9,516 bases of DNA, taken from positions 1-9,516 of the forward strand of contig JAFYIK010000107.1 of assembly GCA_017538685.1 (NCBI GenBank), in the 5' to 3' direction. Shown one piece after another: positions 1-8,111 of this stretch. The position numbers were made by a program, and so were the translations under genes. The DNA comes from Bacteroidales bacterium. GTDB taxonomy: Bacteria > Bacteroidota > Bacteroidia > Bacteroidales > UBA932. Position 1 is the first letter of the stretch. Every line of letters begins with the position of its first letter. The notes below the pieces were generated by a model. That model had not been told where the DNA came from. It made no database searches and saw only the letters and a program-made list of their open reading frames with translations.

Positions 1-493
1 AGTCGTAGATGCGGTAGGTGATATCGGAAGTCTCCTGGATTTCCGCGAGATACACTCCCCCGCCGAGGCCGTGGATACGGCCGGCAGGCAGGAAGAACAC
101 ATCGCCGGGATTCACCTCATAAGTTGCGAGAACGGACGTGAAATCCCCGCCCTTTACCAACGCCTCATACTCGTCAGGAGTGATCTGCTTCCGCAGGCCG
201 CTCATAAGATGCGCGCCCGGCTTCGCGCCGATCACATACCACATCTCGGTCTTACCCTTGCAGCCGTGCAGTCTGGCGGCCATCTCGTCTCCCGGATGGA
301 CCTGAATCGAGAGGTCGCGGTTGGAGTCGATGAACTTTATGAGCAGGGGGAACTGACCTTCGTAGATGTCGGTTATCTTCTTCCCCGCTTCAGGTCCTTC
401 GGCCACAACGGATTCGTCGCCGGGCCATCCTGAGAGGACCCAGCTCTCAGTCCCCCAGACGAGAGTTTTAAGTATGGGTTGGAACTTGTACAT
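1..493 (-). CDS. manA: Mannose-6-phosphate isomerase, class I (N-terminal 164 codons; C-terminus outside window)
   Basis: This enzyme interconverts mannose 6-phosphate and fructose 6-phosphate in the cytoplasm and needs zinc. The reading frame starts at the ATG on 493-491 and runs off the left edge, giving about half of the usual 310-320 residues. Visible family motifs are LSIQVHP (61-67), KTEMWYV (81-87), GDVFFLPAGRIHGLGGG (130-146) and the EIQETSDITYRIYD block (151-164). The expected zinc ligands are present: Gln64, His66, Glu83 and His141. The ATG lies one base after the gpmI stop codon, which suggests translational coupling. The N-terminus is unusually compact: WG (13-14) runs almost directly into ESW (16-18), and the linker before QFPLLIKF (47-54) is short. 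Typical class I enzymes carry roughly 40 more residues there. The frame is nevertheless open and the catalytic residues are intact, so I read it as functional. The family call is firm. Confidence 0.93.
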   Translation of the reverse strand, partial: MYKFQPILKTLVWGTESWVLSGWPGDESVVAEGPEAGKKITDIYEGQFPLLIKFIDSNRDLSIQVHPGDEMAARLHGCKGKTEMWYVIGAKPGAHLMSGLRKQITPDEYEALVKGGDFTSVLATYEVNPGDVFFLPAGRIHGLGGGVYLAEIQETSDITYRIYD

Positions 494-494
494 C

Positions 495-2015
495 CTATAT
501 CAGCGGCTCGGCGGTCATTGCCTCAGGCTGAGGGATACCCATCAGCTTCAGGATAGTCGGAGCCACATTGCAGAGCGCACCGTCCTTGACGGTCTTCACT
601 TCTTCACCGGCGTTGATCACGATGAACTGCACCGTGTTCAGCGAGTGCGCGGTGTTCGGAGTGCCGTCTGCATTCACGGCGAAATCCGCATTACCGTGGT
701 CCGCTGTGAGAAGCACCACATAATCCTTGGCAATCGCTTCTTCCACTACCCTGCCTACCAGTTTGTCGACTGTGGCGACCGCCTGGGTGATGGAGGTGTA
801 CACACCGGTGTGGCCCACCATATCGCCGTTGGCGAAGTTAAGGATAATCATATCCTGCTTGCCGCTGCGGATCTGTTCGATCAGCTTCTCGGCCACCTCG
901 GGGGCGCTCATTGCCGGCAGGAGGTCGTAAGTCGGGACCTTGGGAGAATTGACCAGGATACGGTCCTCATTCTCGAAAACGGTCTCGCGGCCGCCGTTGA
1001 AGAAGAACGTTACGTGGGCATATTTCTCAGTCTCGGCGATACGGAGCTGATGCTTGCCAGCCTTGGAGACGGTCTCGCCCAGGGTGTCCTGCACGAGTTC
1101 TTTGTCGAACAGGATGTGCACTCCGGTGAACGAAGCGTCGTAGGGAGTGAGGCAGCAGTAGTAAAGCGGAATCGTGTGCATACCCTCTTCCGGCATATCC
1201 TTCTGAGTTAGGGCCGCTGTGAGCTCACGGGCGCGGTCGTTGCGGAAGTTGTAGAAAATCACGGCGTCACCTTCCTCGATGGTCGCCACGGGCTTGCCGC
1301 CTTCAGTGACCACGATTGGTTTGATGAACTCGTCCGTAACGTCCGCGTCGTACGAAGCCTGGATACCGGCCTGTGCGCTCTCGAATGCTGCGCCCTTGCC
1401 TTCCACCAAAAGATCATACGCTTCCTTCACACGGTTCCAGCGCTTGTCGCGGTCCATAGCGTAGAAGCGTCCGCACACGGATGCTACCTTGCCGGTGGTC
1501 TCCTTCATCTTCTCCTCAAGCTCCGCCACGAAGCCGAGACCGCTGCGGGGGTCGGTGTCACGGCCGTCCATAAAGGCGTGGACATAGACTTTGTCCAGCC
1601 CCATCTCGGCGGCGACGCGCAGGAACTCGTAGACGTGAGTCAGCGAGCTGTGCACTCCGCCGTGGGAGGTAAGGCCCATCAGGTGCAGCTTCTTTCCTGA
1701 AGACTTCACATAGTCGAACGCGGCCTTTATCTCTTTGTTCTCGAGGAGTTTGTGTTCGCGGCAGGCGATATTGATCTTGACGAGGTCCTGATAAACCACA
1801 CGGCCTGCGCCGAGGTTCATATGTCCCACTTCCGAATTACCCATCTGTCCGTCCGGGAGGCCGACGTACTCGCCGCAAGCCTGAAGGTGTCCGAAAGGAT
1901 ATTTTGCCCTGAGGGCGTCGATATTCGGCGTGCCCTGGGTCCAGATGGCGTTGGAGTAATTGTGTGCACCCTCACCCCAACCGTCAAGAATCATTAAAAG
2001 TACTTTTCTGTTCAT
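495..2015 (-). CDS. gpmI: 2,3-bisphosphoglycerate-independent phosphoglycerate mutase
   Basis: This cytoplasmic glycolytic enzyme interconverts 3-phosphoglycerate and 2-phosphoglycerate through a phosphoserine intermediate and uses two Mn ions. At 506 residues it has the usual family length and all landmarks are visible. Asp11 lies in LDGWGEG and the catalytic Ser61 in GNSEVGH. The inserted phosphotransferase domain carries His122, [14 protein letters not shown] (146-159), [12 protein letters not shown] (182-193) and FRNDRAR (257-263). Lys331 precedes the return to the phosphatase-like domain, which holds [12 protein letters not shown] (393-404), TADHGN (437-442) and His457. By alignment from memory with the Bacillus enzyme, Asp11, Ser61, Asp398, His402, Asp439, His440 and His457 are the metal ligands, and none is missing. 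The ATG sits 8 nt after the upstream peptidase stop codon, without a Shine-Dalgarno sequence. manA follows after a single base. The identification is secure. Confidence 0.97.
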   Translation of the reverse strand: MNRKVLLMILDGWGEGAHNYSNAIWTQGTPNIDALRAKYPFGHLQACGEYVGLPDGQMGNSEVGHMNLGAGRVVYQDLVKINIACREHKLLENKEIKAAFDYVKSSGKKLHLMGLTSHGGVHSSLTHVYEFLRVAAEMGLDKVYVHAFMDGRDTDPRSGLGFVAELEEKMKETTGKVASVCGRFYAMDRDKRWNRVKEAYDLLVEGKGAAFESAQAGIQASYDADVTDEFIKPIVVTEGGKPVATIEEGDAVIFYNFRNDRARELTAALTQKDMPEEGMHTIPLYYCCLTPYDASFTGVHILFDKELVQDTLGETVSKAGKHQLRIAETEKYAHVTFFFNGGRETVFENEDRILVNSPKVPTYDLLPAMSAPEVAEKLIEQIRSGKQDMIILNFANGDMVGHTGVYTSITQAVATVDKLVGRVVEEAIAKDYVVLLTADHGNADFAVNADGTPNTAHSLNTVQFIVINAGEEVKTVKDGALCNVAPTILKLMGIPQPEAMTAEPLI

Positions 2016-2023
2016 CTTAATAA

Positions 2024-4021
2024 TTAGTTAATCAGTCCGCGACCCCTGAGCATAGGCTTGGAGTCCGGCTCACGTCCGGCGAAAGCTTTGTAAAGCGTCA
2101 TAGGCTCTTCGCCGCCTCCCCTCTCGAGGAAAGTTTCTTTAAATTTACCGGCAAGCGCAACCGTCTTGTCCATATCCCACTGTCCGTCCGGTCCGACGCA
2201 TTCACTGACGAACACGCTGAAAGCGTCCTTATCGAGCACCTCAGCCCACAGATATCCATAGTAACCTGCGGAGTAGCCGCTCGAGAAGATATGGTTGAAA
2301 TAGGTCGTGCGGTAGCGCGGCACAATCTCCTTGATAAGTCCCATCTCCTTGCAGACCTTCGCCTCGAATTCATCTACGAACGCTGCGGGGTCGACTCCGT
2401 CGGGGATGGCGCTGAGTTCGTGCCACTTCATATCCAGAATCGACGCGGCCGCGAGTTCGGTGGTCATAAAGCCCTGGTTGAACTTGAGGGCTCCGTTGAT
2501 CTTCGCCACGAGCTCTGCAGGAATGACCTCGCCGTCGTCGTTGACTGCATACTGCTCGAGCAGCCAGGGCTGGAAGGCCCAGTTCTCATTGAACTGCGAG
2601 AACATCTCCACGAAGTCGCGGGTCACGCTCGTGCCCGAAACGCTCGGGTAGTGGCACTTTGTCAGAAGGCCGTGCAGCGCGTGGCCGAACTCGTGGAAGA
2701 CGGTCTGCACATCGTCCACTGAAAGGTATTCGGGCAGGTTGCCCACGTTCACGATGATCGGGCGCACTTCGTTGCCGTCGGCGTCCACATACTGGTCGCG
2801 GATGTTGTTCATCCACGCGCCGCCGCGCTTGGAGCTGCGCGGGTGATAGTCGGTGGTGAAAATGCCCACCAGCGCGCCTTCGGCGTCGGTGATTTTGTAG
2901 GTCTTCACCACTGCCGGGTTGTACGACGGCACGCCCTCGAGGAGTTCGAAGTTGATGCCGTAGAGCGTGTGCGCGCAGGTGAAGATGCCCTTCACCACGT
3001 TGTCGATCTTGAAGAACGGGCGAATCTGGTCGTCGTCCAGGTCATATTTGGCCTTGCGGACCTTCTCGGCGTAGTACCACCAGTCCCAGGGCTCGATTTC
3101 GTGGCCGGCTATCTGCTCCATATCGTAGATCTCGGCCTTCGCGCTCCTGACGGCAGCGGCCATAATCTCCGCGAGGAAGTTGTCCACGGTCGCTGGGTCG
3201 CCGGCCATCTTGTCCGAAAGCTGGTAGCTCGCGAAATCCGGATAGCCGAGGATGCTGGCCTTACGGGCGCGCAGACGCAAAACGTCCAGAAGCAAGGCGC
3301 AGTTGTCGTTCTCGTTGCCGTGGTGGCCGCGGGTTGTGTAAGCCTCGAACATAGCCTTACGGAGTTCACGGTCCTCGGTGGTGGTCATAGCGGTCGAGTA
3401 TTCGCTCACGCTGATGCCGAATCTCTCCTTGAACGCGTTGCTCTCGGCGAGGATGTTGTTGCCTATTTTCTGGGTCTTCACGGCGAGGTCGGAGTCGATC
3501 TGCTTAAGCCTCAGCTGGAGGTCTTCCGGCAGGCCGATACCGTCGCGCTCGAAGCCATCGAAGTGCTTTTTCAGCACCATCTGCTGCTCGCGGGTGAGAC
3601 CGCTCTGGTCTGCATAGTAGACCGCCGCCACCCTCTTATAGAGCCCCTTGTTGAAGGAGATTGCGGAGGAGTGGTCGGACATAAGCGGAATAGCCTCCTC
3701 GAGCACGGCGTCCAGCTCCGGGGTCTGGTCTGTCTCCGACACGTTGTAGAGCACGCCGACCACCTTGGAGAGTATGCTGCCGCTGAGTTCCAGCGGAGCT
3801 ATCGTGTTCTCGAAAGTAGGTGCTTCGGGATTGGCCACGATTGCGTCGATTTCGGCCTGCTGCTGCTCGATTCCCGCCTTGATTGCCGGGATGTAATCGG
3901 AGGTCTTGATCTTTTCGAACGGAGGAATGCCGTACGGTGTGTTCCATTCCTGAAGGAACGGATTCTGATGACAAGCTGTGATTGCGGCTGCCATTACGAG
4001 GAGTGCTAACGCTTTTTTCAT
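2024..4021 (-). CDS. M3 family peptidyl-dipeptidase (Dcp-like), predicted lipoprotein
   Basis: This is a zinc metallopeptidase of the thimet-oligopeptidase/Dcp family (M3A), which cuts short peptides, typically removing C-terminal dipeptides. It has 665 residues, close to the family's usual 680-710. The N-terminus is a lipoprotein signal with lipobox ITAC and Cys17, so the protein should be membrane-anchored outside the cytoplasm. No acidic surface-export motif follows the Cys, so a periplasm-facing position is the simpler guess. The opening [18 protein letters not shown] (21-38) is typical of Dcp. The zinc site is HEFGH (443-447, ligands His443 and His447, catalytic Glu444), with Glu472 in RDFVEMFSQ as third ligand. 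The tyrosine-rich substrate loop is at [13 protein letters not shown] (580-592). The position that is normally Pro in DFVE-x-PSQ is Phe474. It follows the DUF5689 gene by 9 nt. The family is certain; Dcp rather than oligopeptidase A specificity is probable. Confidence 0.94.
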   Translation of the reverse strand: MKKALALLVMAAAITACHQNPFLQEWNTPYGIPPFEKIKTSDYIPAIKAGIEQQQAEIDAIVANPEAPTFENTIAPLELSGSILSKVVGVLYNVSETDQTPELDAVLEEAIPLMSDHSSAISFNKGLYKRVAAVYYADQSGLTREQQMVLKKHFDGFERDGIGLPEDLQLRLKQIDSDLAVKTQKIGNNILAESNAFKERFGISVSEYSTAMTTTEDRELRKAMFEAYTTRGHHGNENDNCALLLDVLRLRARKASILGYPDFASYQLSDKMAGDPATVDNFLAEIMAAAVRSAKAEIYDMEQIAGHEIEPWDWWYYAEKVRKAKYDLDDDQIRPFFKIDNVVKGIFTCAHTLYGINFELLEGVPSYNPAVVKTYKITDAEGALVGIFTTDYHPRSSKRGGAWMNNIRDQYVDADGNEVRPIIVNVGNLPEYLSVDDVQTVFHEFGHALHGLLTKCHYPSVSGTSVTRDFVEMFSQFNENWAFQPWLLEQYAVNDDGEVIPAELVAKINGALKFNQGFMTTELAAASILDMKWHELSAIPDGVDPAAFVDEFEAKVCKEMGLIKEIVPRYRTTYFNHIFSSGYSAGYYGYLWAEVLDKDAFSVFVSECVGPDGQWDMDKTVALAGKFKETFLERGGGEEPMTLYKAFAGREPDSKPMLRGRGLIN

Positions 4022-4030
4022 TTTATACTG

Positions 4031-5155
4031 TTATTCCACGACAAAATCGTCGAGGGAGTTGACTGTTACCTGAATACTGCCCTGATAGAGGCTGAGGATA
4101 CCCGTGACGCTGATGGTTTTCTCTCCGCTGAGCACGGCGGGATCGATCTCCACGTCGCAGAACTTGCAGAAGCCGCTGGTGCGGATCTGGATTTCGGTGC
4201 CGTCCAGGGTGAAGTACTGGCTGACGCTGTAGGCCGCCTTCTCCACCGTGGGATAAGTGCCGTCGCCCTTGAGGTCGCCGAGGGTCACATCCTTTCCGTT
4301 CTCGTCCTGAAGCATAGTGTTTCCGCTTCCGACTTTGGCGTCGTCCCAGTCGCCGGCGAGGAGGTGCTCCTTCATCTTCGTCTCGGACATAGCCCAGGTG
4401 GTGATGCTGTGCCTCGCGCCGTCTTTACCGAGACCGTTGGAGTCCGAAAGGAACACGCGGTTCGAGTAGGCCTTCTTATCTTTCGTGCTGTCCAGATAGA
4501 GAAGCACGAAGTTTTCGTTCGCAAACTTGAGGCCCTTGAAGGTCACGAGCTTGCCGACCAGATGATGTGTGGCCTGGGTGTCGGTCTTTGGGTTCGGCAG
4601 CTGGTTCTTCGAATACACCAACGAGGGCACCACCGTCAGCTCACGGGAGCCGCGGACTATGTGCTCGTCGATGATCATCTGAGACTCGATGTAAGAGGTC
4701 TCATAGGTGCCGGACGGGTCGGAGAAGCCGATCTGGGCCATACCCATTCCGCCGTAGTTGCCGGTTTTGTAACCGTACATACCGAGGGTGAGGTCCTTGC
4801 AGTAGACATAGACCCTCTGGCCGGGGAGATAATCGTTGTAGAGGCTGTTTTTTCCGACTTTGATCTCTATTCCGCCGGTTTCATCCTGGATAAAGAAACT
4901 TTTATAGAAGTTGCCGGGCTGGTCCGTGGTGCTCACCACACCGCTGATCACTATGTCTTCGTTGATGGTAAGCGGCTTCTCCGGGGTGTAGAGCGAGACA
5001 AGCTGACCGATGGTGTGGGTCGTCTTGAGCGAGTCCGCTTTGTAGTGGGCCGGATATGAATAGACCGTAGTGAACACAGGCTGGAACTCTTCCTTCAGAG
5101 ACTGGCAGGAAACTAACGCCGCAAGGGCGAAAAGTGCAATGATAATCTTTTTCAT
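4031..5155 (-). CDS. DUF5689-type OB-fold lipoprotein, function unknown
   Basis: This is a predicted exported lipoprotein of 374 residues, with hydrophobic segment 4-15 and lipobox LVSC giving Cys17. The residues after Cys are QSLKEE. A lysine and two acidic residues this near the lipidated Cys resemble, but do not exactly match, Bacteroidota surface-export signals. Residues 62-145 look like an OB-fold domain of DUF5689 type: INEDIVISGVV, SFFIQDETGGIEIKV, and LPGQRVYVY followed by a glycine-rich strand. A second OB-like unit seems split between GKLVTFKGLKF (201-211) and TISVTGILSLYQGSIQVTV (347-365), with a long insertion. A CxxC pair (Cys330, Cys333) lies just before the closing strands; it could form a disulfide or bind metal. 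OB folds often bind nucleic acids or sugars. Its place 4 nt behind the TonB receptor suggests a surface binding partner for it; that role is inference. No catalytic motif is seen. Confidence 0.85.
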   Translation of the reverse strand: MKKIIIALFALAALVSCQSLKEEFQPVFTTVYSYPAHYKADSLKTTHTIGQLVSLYTPEKPLTINEDIVISGVVSTTDQPGNFYKSFFIQDETGGIEIKVGKNSLYNDYLPGQRVYVYCKDLTLGMYGYKTGNYGGMGMAQIGFSDPSGTYETSYIESQMIIDEHIVRGSRELTVVPSLVYSKNQLPNPKTDTQATHHLVGKLVTFKGLKFANENFVLLYLDSTKDKKAYSNRVFLSDSNGLGKDGARHSITTWAMSETKMKEHLLAGDWDDAKVGSGNTMLQDENGKDVTLGDLKGDGTYPTVEKAAYSVSQYFTLDGTEIQIRTSGFCKFCDVEIDPAVLSGEKTISVTGILSLYQGSIQVTVNSLDDFVVE

Positions 5156-5159
5156 AAGC

Positions 5160-8108
5160 TTAGAATCTGAAGTAGATGTTTAACATATAGTTCGCGCCCT
5201 GCATATAGAAGTACTTGGGATCGAAGCGGTAGTAGCGGTCTTTGCCCACGCTGCTGATGAGGCGGGTCTGCTCGTAACCTCCGGTCTTCACTTCCTTGTT
5301 GTTCAGGAAGTTGCTGACGTTGAGCGAGAAGCCTATGTAGTACTTGCGCTGGATGCTCCAGCTCTTGCCTGCCGAAGCGTTCATCAGGAACGCGGCCTTG
5401 AACTTCTCCTGGTAGGTCATTTCGCTGATGATGGCCGGGTTGGACTCGGAGCCCCTTGCCGCATAGGATGTGCGGTAGAGAGGGTTCATATCCAGATAGG
5501 CGTTGTCGAAGTACTGGCCGTTAAGCTCGAAGAACCAGTAACTGTTGGTGCGGTAGTTGAGCGCAAGCTCGGTGGCGAGCTGAGGAGTGCTCGGGACGTA
5601 GTGCTTCTGGTAGTGGTCCACCTTGAAGCTGCCGTCCAGGTTCTCGTCGTAGACAGGCACGCCTGCCGCGGTGTAGTCCACGGGGACATAGACCGGATGC
5701 TGCTGCCAGTAGGTGACTTCATCGTCACGCACCACCTCCGCGCTGTTGTCCACGGTCTGGACCATATGCGGGGTGCTTGTGTAGATGTACTCGCCGAGGC
5801 TGAGCACACCGCTCACGCTGAGGCCCTTGACGGGCAGCGGCACCTTCACGCCGAGCTCGACGCCCATATGGCGCTGGTCGATGCCTGTCATAGCGAAGTT
5901 GGTGAAGCTCTGCTGGGAGTCGTCGTAGAAGCTCATCACATCCGTCTGGTCCATAATCTTGGTGAAGAAACCGGTCACGCGGGCGCTGACAGCCTCGGAA
6001 GCGATCTGGTAATTGATGTCTGCCGAGAAGGTCTTCTGGGTCCTGAGGTCGTCCACGATGGTGTTGCGCGTACGGGGCGAGATGAAGCTGTTGTTGAAGG
6101 TGGGCGCGTCGTTGAAGTAACCGACATTGGCGCTCACGCGGCTGTTGCCGAAGAGGTCGTAGGCCACACTGGCTTTGGCCGCATAGGTGATGAACTTCGC
6201 CGTGGCGGACTTGCCGTAGGAGGTCTGGCCGTTCGAGAGGGCAGTAAGGTCTATGTTCTGGCCGTTGATGTCCGTGGCATAGATGTGCGAGCCGTCAGGG
6301 TTGGCTCCCGCGAAGAGGCCCTTGCGGACGAGGCCCTCACGCCAGAATGCGGTGGCGCCGAGTTTCGCGCCGGCCGTAGCGGTGAGCTGACCGAGCTTGT
6401 AGGTGCCGTCCACCCAGGCGTTCGCGACTCGGATCTGTGCAAGGTAATCGTAGCCGTATTTGCCTCCCTTCTTGATCTTCTCCGCGGAGCCGTGCTGCAG
6501 ATAGTAGTCGAGGTCGTTCTGAAGGAGAGCTTCGTTGGCGGCGAAATCGCGCTCGGCGAAGCTGTCGATATTGAGGAAGTAGCGGCCGCCGAGGAGGTCG
6601 TTCATCTTTTTGTAGTTCTCCGTCCTGTTGGCGCGGAAATCCATTCCGCCCTTCACCACGATGGTTCCGTCGTAGGACTTAAGCTTGGCGTTCGCGGCGA
6701 ACTGTATGTCGTTCTGGTCCACGTGGCGCTCTTCGAGGGCGTACTTGCTGCGGCCCTCGGCGTTGTGGTAGTTCACGTTGTACAGACGGTCCCAGTTGAG
6801 ATGCTGGTAGTTTGCGTACTCGGCTCCCCTCTGGGTCCAGGCGTAGGTGGTCCATTCGTATTTGTCCTGGTTCACGCGGTTGTAGTCCTCATCCTCCATA
6901 TAGTAGTAGCTCGGGAGGTTGCGGTAGTAGTCCGGCCGCGGGTCCATAGCGTCGTACCAGTCGAGTGCGGTGTAACCGTTGGAACCGGTCCTCCAGAGGA
7001 GGGTGGCGTTCGCGGTCAGCGGAAGGCTTTCGGAGGCGTACTCATACTTGAGGAGAGTCACAGGCTCGAAGGTCTTGCGGACGCGGGAGTTGCGCACCTT
7101 GCCGTTCTGGTAGCCCCAGTTGCTGTTGTACATATTGTCGCCCATCAGGTTGTAGACCTCCTGGGTGCTGGCGTTCTGCGCTCCCCTCTCGCCAGGTGTG
7201 GCGAAGGTGATGAGGCTGAGCTTGCCCTCGCCGAGGCGCTTGCCTATGCCGAGGTAGTAAGCGAACGAGCGGTAGTACACACCCTCGATCCAATCGTTTC
7301 CACCCATACGGACGGAAGCGTTGAAGGCATAGCTCCAGCCGTTGTTCTCTCCTGAAGCGTACGAAGCCATAAGGCGCATACGGTAGAGGGCGCTGTTGCT
7401 CAGAACGGAGAAGCGCCAGCCGGTGCGGACGCTGGTGGGCACTGCGTGGAGGTTGGTCACGCCGTTGAAGCCGCCGAAGCCCTCATCCGCCGTCTCGAGG
7501 CCGATGGTGGTGTCTTTCGAACGCATCGCTTCGTTAAGGCCGCTCCACAGGGAGAAAGGCGAGTAACCGGTGATGGCGTCGTTCATCTTCACGCCTGCGA
7601 GGTAGACGTCCTGGGTCTCGGAATTGTAACCGCGGTTCTTGAAGCGGACCGAGCTGAAGCCGTAACCTGCCACGTTGGTGTACACGTCGTTCGAGCCGAG
7701 AAGGAGTGTCGGAGTGTCCGAGTAGCCGGAATCGTCCATATCGAACTCGGCGTAATTGCTCTCGTCGGCCTCCATAATGGCGGCTTCGGGAGTCAGCGAC
7801 ACGAAGATGAGGTCCTTGATAAAGCCCTGGTCCACCGTGACGAACACGGTGAGGGCGGAAAACTCGTCCGCCTTCACGTCGAGCTGATAGATGCCGTCCG
7901 GGAGATTCTCGATGAGGAACTGTCCTTCGGAACCTGAGGCTGTTTCGGTCAGGACCTTGCCGTTCTGCGAGAGGACAAGTTCAGCTCCTGGGACGGGCAC
8001 CCTGCCGGCGCGGCTGACCACCGTTCCCTTGATTCCGCCGGTGAAGACCTGGGCGAAAGCAAGCGCAGAGATGAGCAGCGCGGCTGCTGCTGTAAACAGT
8101 TTTTTCAT
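5160..8108 (-). CDS. TonB-dependent outer-membrane receptor with carboxypeptidase-regulatory-like domain
   Basis: This is an outer-membrane active transporter of 982 residues. The signal peptide (1-19) probably ends at AFA before Gln20. Residues 23-105 form a CarboxypepD_reg-like Ig fold (GGIKGTVVSRAGRVPVPGAE, then GQFLIENLPDGIYQLDV). The plug follows at about 130-225, with VRFKNRGYNSETQDVYLAGV (154-173) as the recognisable core. The rest is a beta-barrel ending in the outer-membrane signature YFRF with a C-terminal Phe. No clear TonB box was found. It lacks the usual features of a SusC protein and no SusD gene adjoins it; a DUF5689 lipoprotein takes that place. Residues 394-447 are very aromatic, with 12 Tyr and 3 Trp, probably in an early extracellular loop. 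This receptor family recurs in Bacteroidales, but its substrate is unknown to me. The adjoining nuclease genes suggest nucleic-acid fragments, nucleotides or phosphate; that is inference. Confidence 0.9.
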   Translation of the reverse strand: MKKLFTAAAALLISALAFAQVFTGGIKGTVVSRAGRVPVPGAELVLSQNGKVLTETASGSEGQFLIENLPDGIYQLDVKADEFSALTVFVTVDQGFIKDLIFVSLTPEAAIMEADESNYAEFDMDDSGYSDTPTLLLGSNDVYTNVAGYGFSSVRFKNRGYNSETQDVYLAGVKMNDAITGYSPFSLWSGLNEAMRSKDTTIGLETADEGFGGFNGVTNLHAVPTSVRTGWRFSVLSNSALYRMRLMASYASGENNGWSYAFNASVRMGGNDWIEGVYYRSFAYYLGIGKRLGEGKLSLITFATPGERGAQNASTQEVYNLMGDNMYNSNWGYQNGKVRNSRVRKTFEPVTLLKYEYASESLPLTANATLLWRTGSNGYTALDWYDAMDPRPDYYRNLPSYYYMEDEDYNRVNQDKYEWTTYAWTQRGAEYANYQHLNWDRLYNVNYHNAEGRSKYALEERHVDQNDIQFAANAKLKSYDGTIVVKGGMDFRANRTENYKKMNDLLGGRYFLNIDSFAERDFAANEALLQNDLDYYLQHGSAEKIKKGGKYGYDYLAQIRVANAWVDGTYKLGQLTATAGAKLGATAFWREGLVRKGLFAGANPDGSHIYATDINGQNIDLTALSNGQTSYGKSATAKFITYAAKASVAYDLFGNSRVSANVGYFNDAPTFNNSFISPRTRNTIVDDLRTQKTFSADINYQIASEAVSARVTGFFTKIMDQTDVMSFYDDSQQSFTNFAMTGIDQRHMGVELGVKVPLPVKGLSVSGVLSLGEYIYTSTPHMVQTVDNSAEVVRDDEVTYWQQHPVYVPVDYTAAGVPVYDENLDGSFKVDHYQKHYVPSTPQLATELALNYRTNSYWFFELNGQYFDNAYLDMNPLYRTSYAARGSESNPAIISEMTYQEKFKAAFLMNASAGKSWSIQRKYYIGFSLNVSNFLNNKEVKTGGYEQTRLISSVGKDRYYRFDPKYFYMQGANYMLNIYFRF

Positions 8109-8111
8109 TGG

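Noticed and set aside
366..1211. Plus-strand open frame spanning the manA-gpmI junction
   Set aside because: It runs across two well-supported minus-strand genes in antisense and has no family motif.
2843..4009. Plus-strand open frame of 388 codons antisense to the M3 peptidase
   Set aside because: It is low-complexity Val/Leu/Gly/His composition typical of an antisense shadow, opposite a well-supported gene.
5601..7355. Plus-strand open frame of 584 codons antisense to the TonB receptor
   Set aside because: Its translation is valine/histidine-rich with no recognisable motif, and it mirrors a clear receptor gene. GC-rich codon use in the minus-strand gene keeps the antisense frame free of stops.
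5160..8108. SusC-type glycan receptor of a polysaccharide utilisation locus
   Set aside because: No SusD gene is adjacent, the plug does not show SusC-type signature segments, and the neighbours are nuclease-type enzymes, not glycoside hydrolases.
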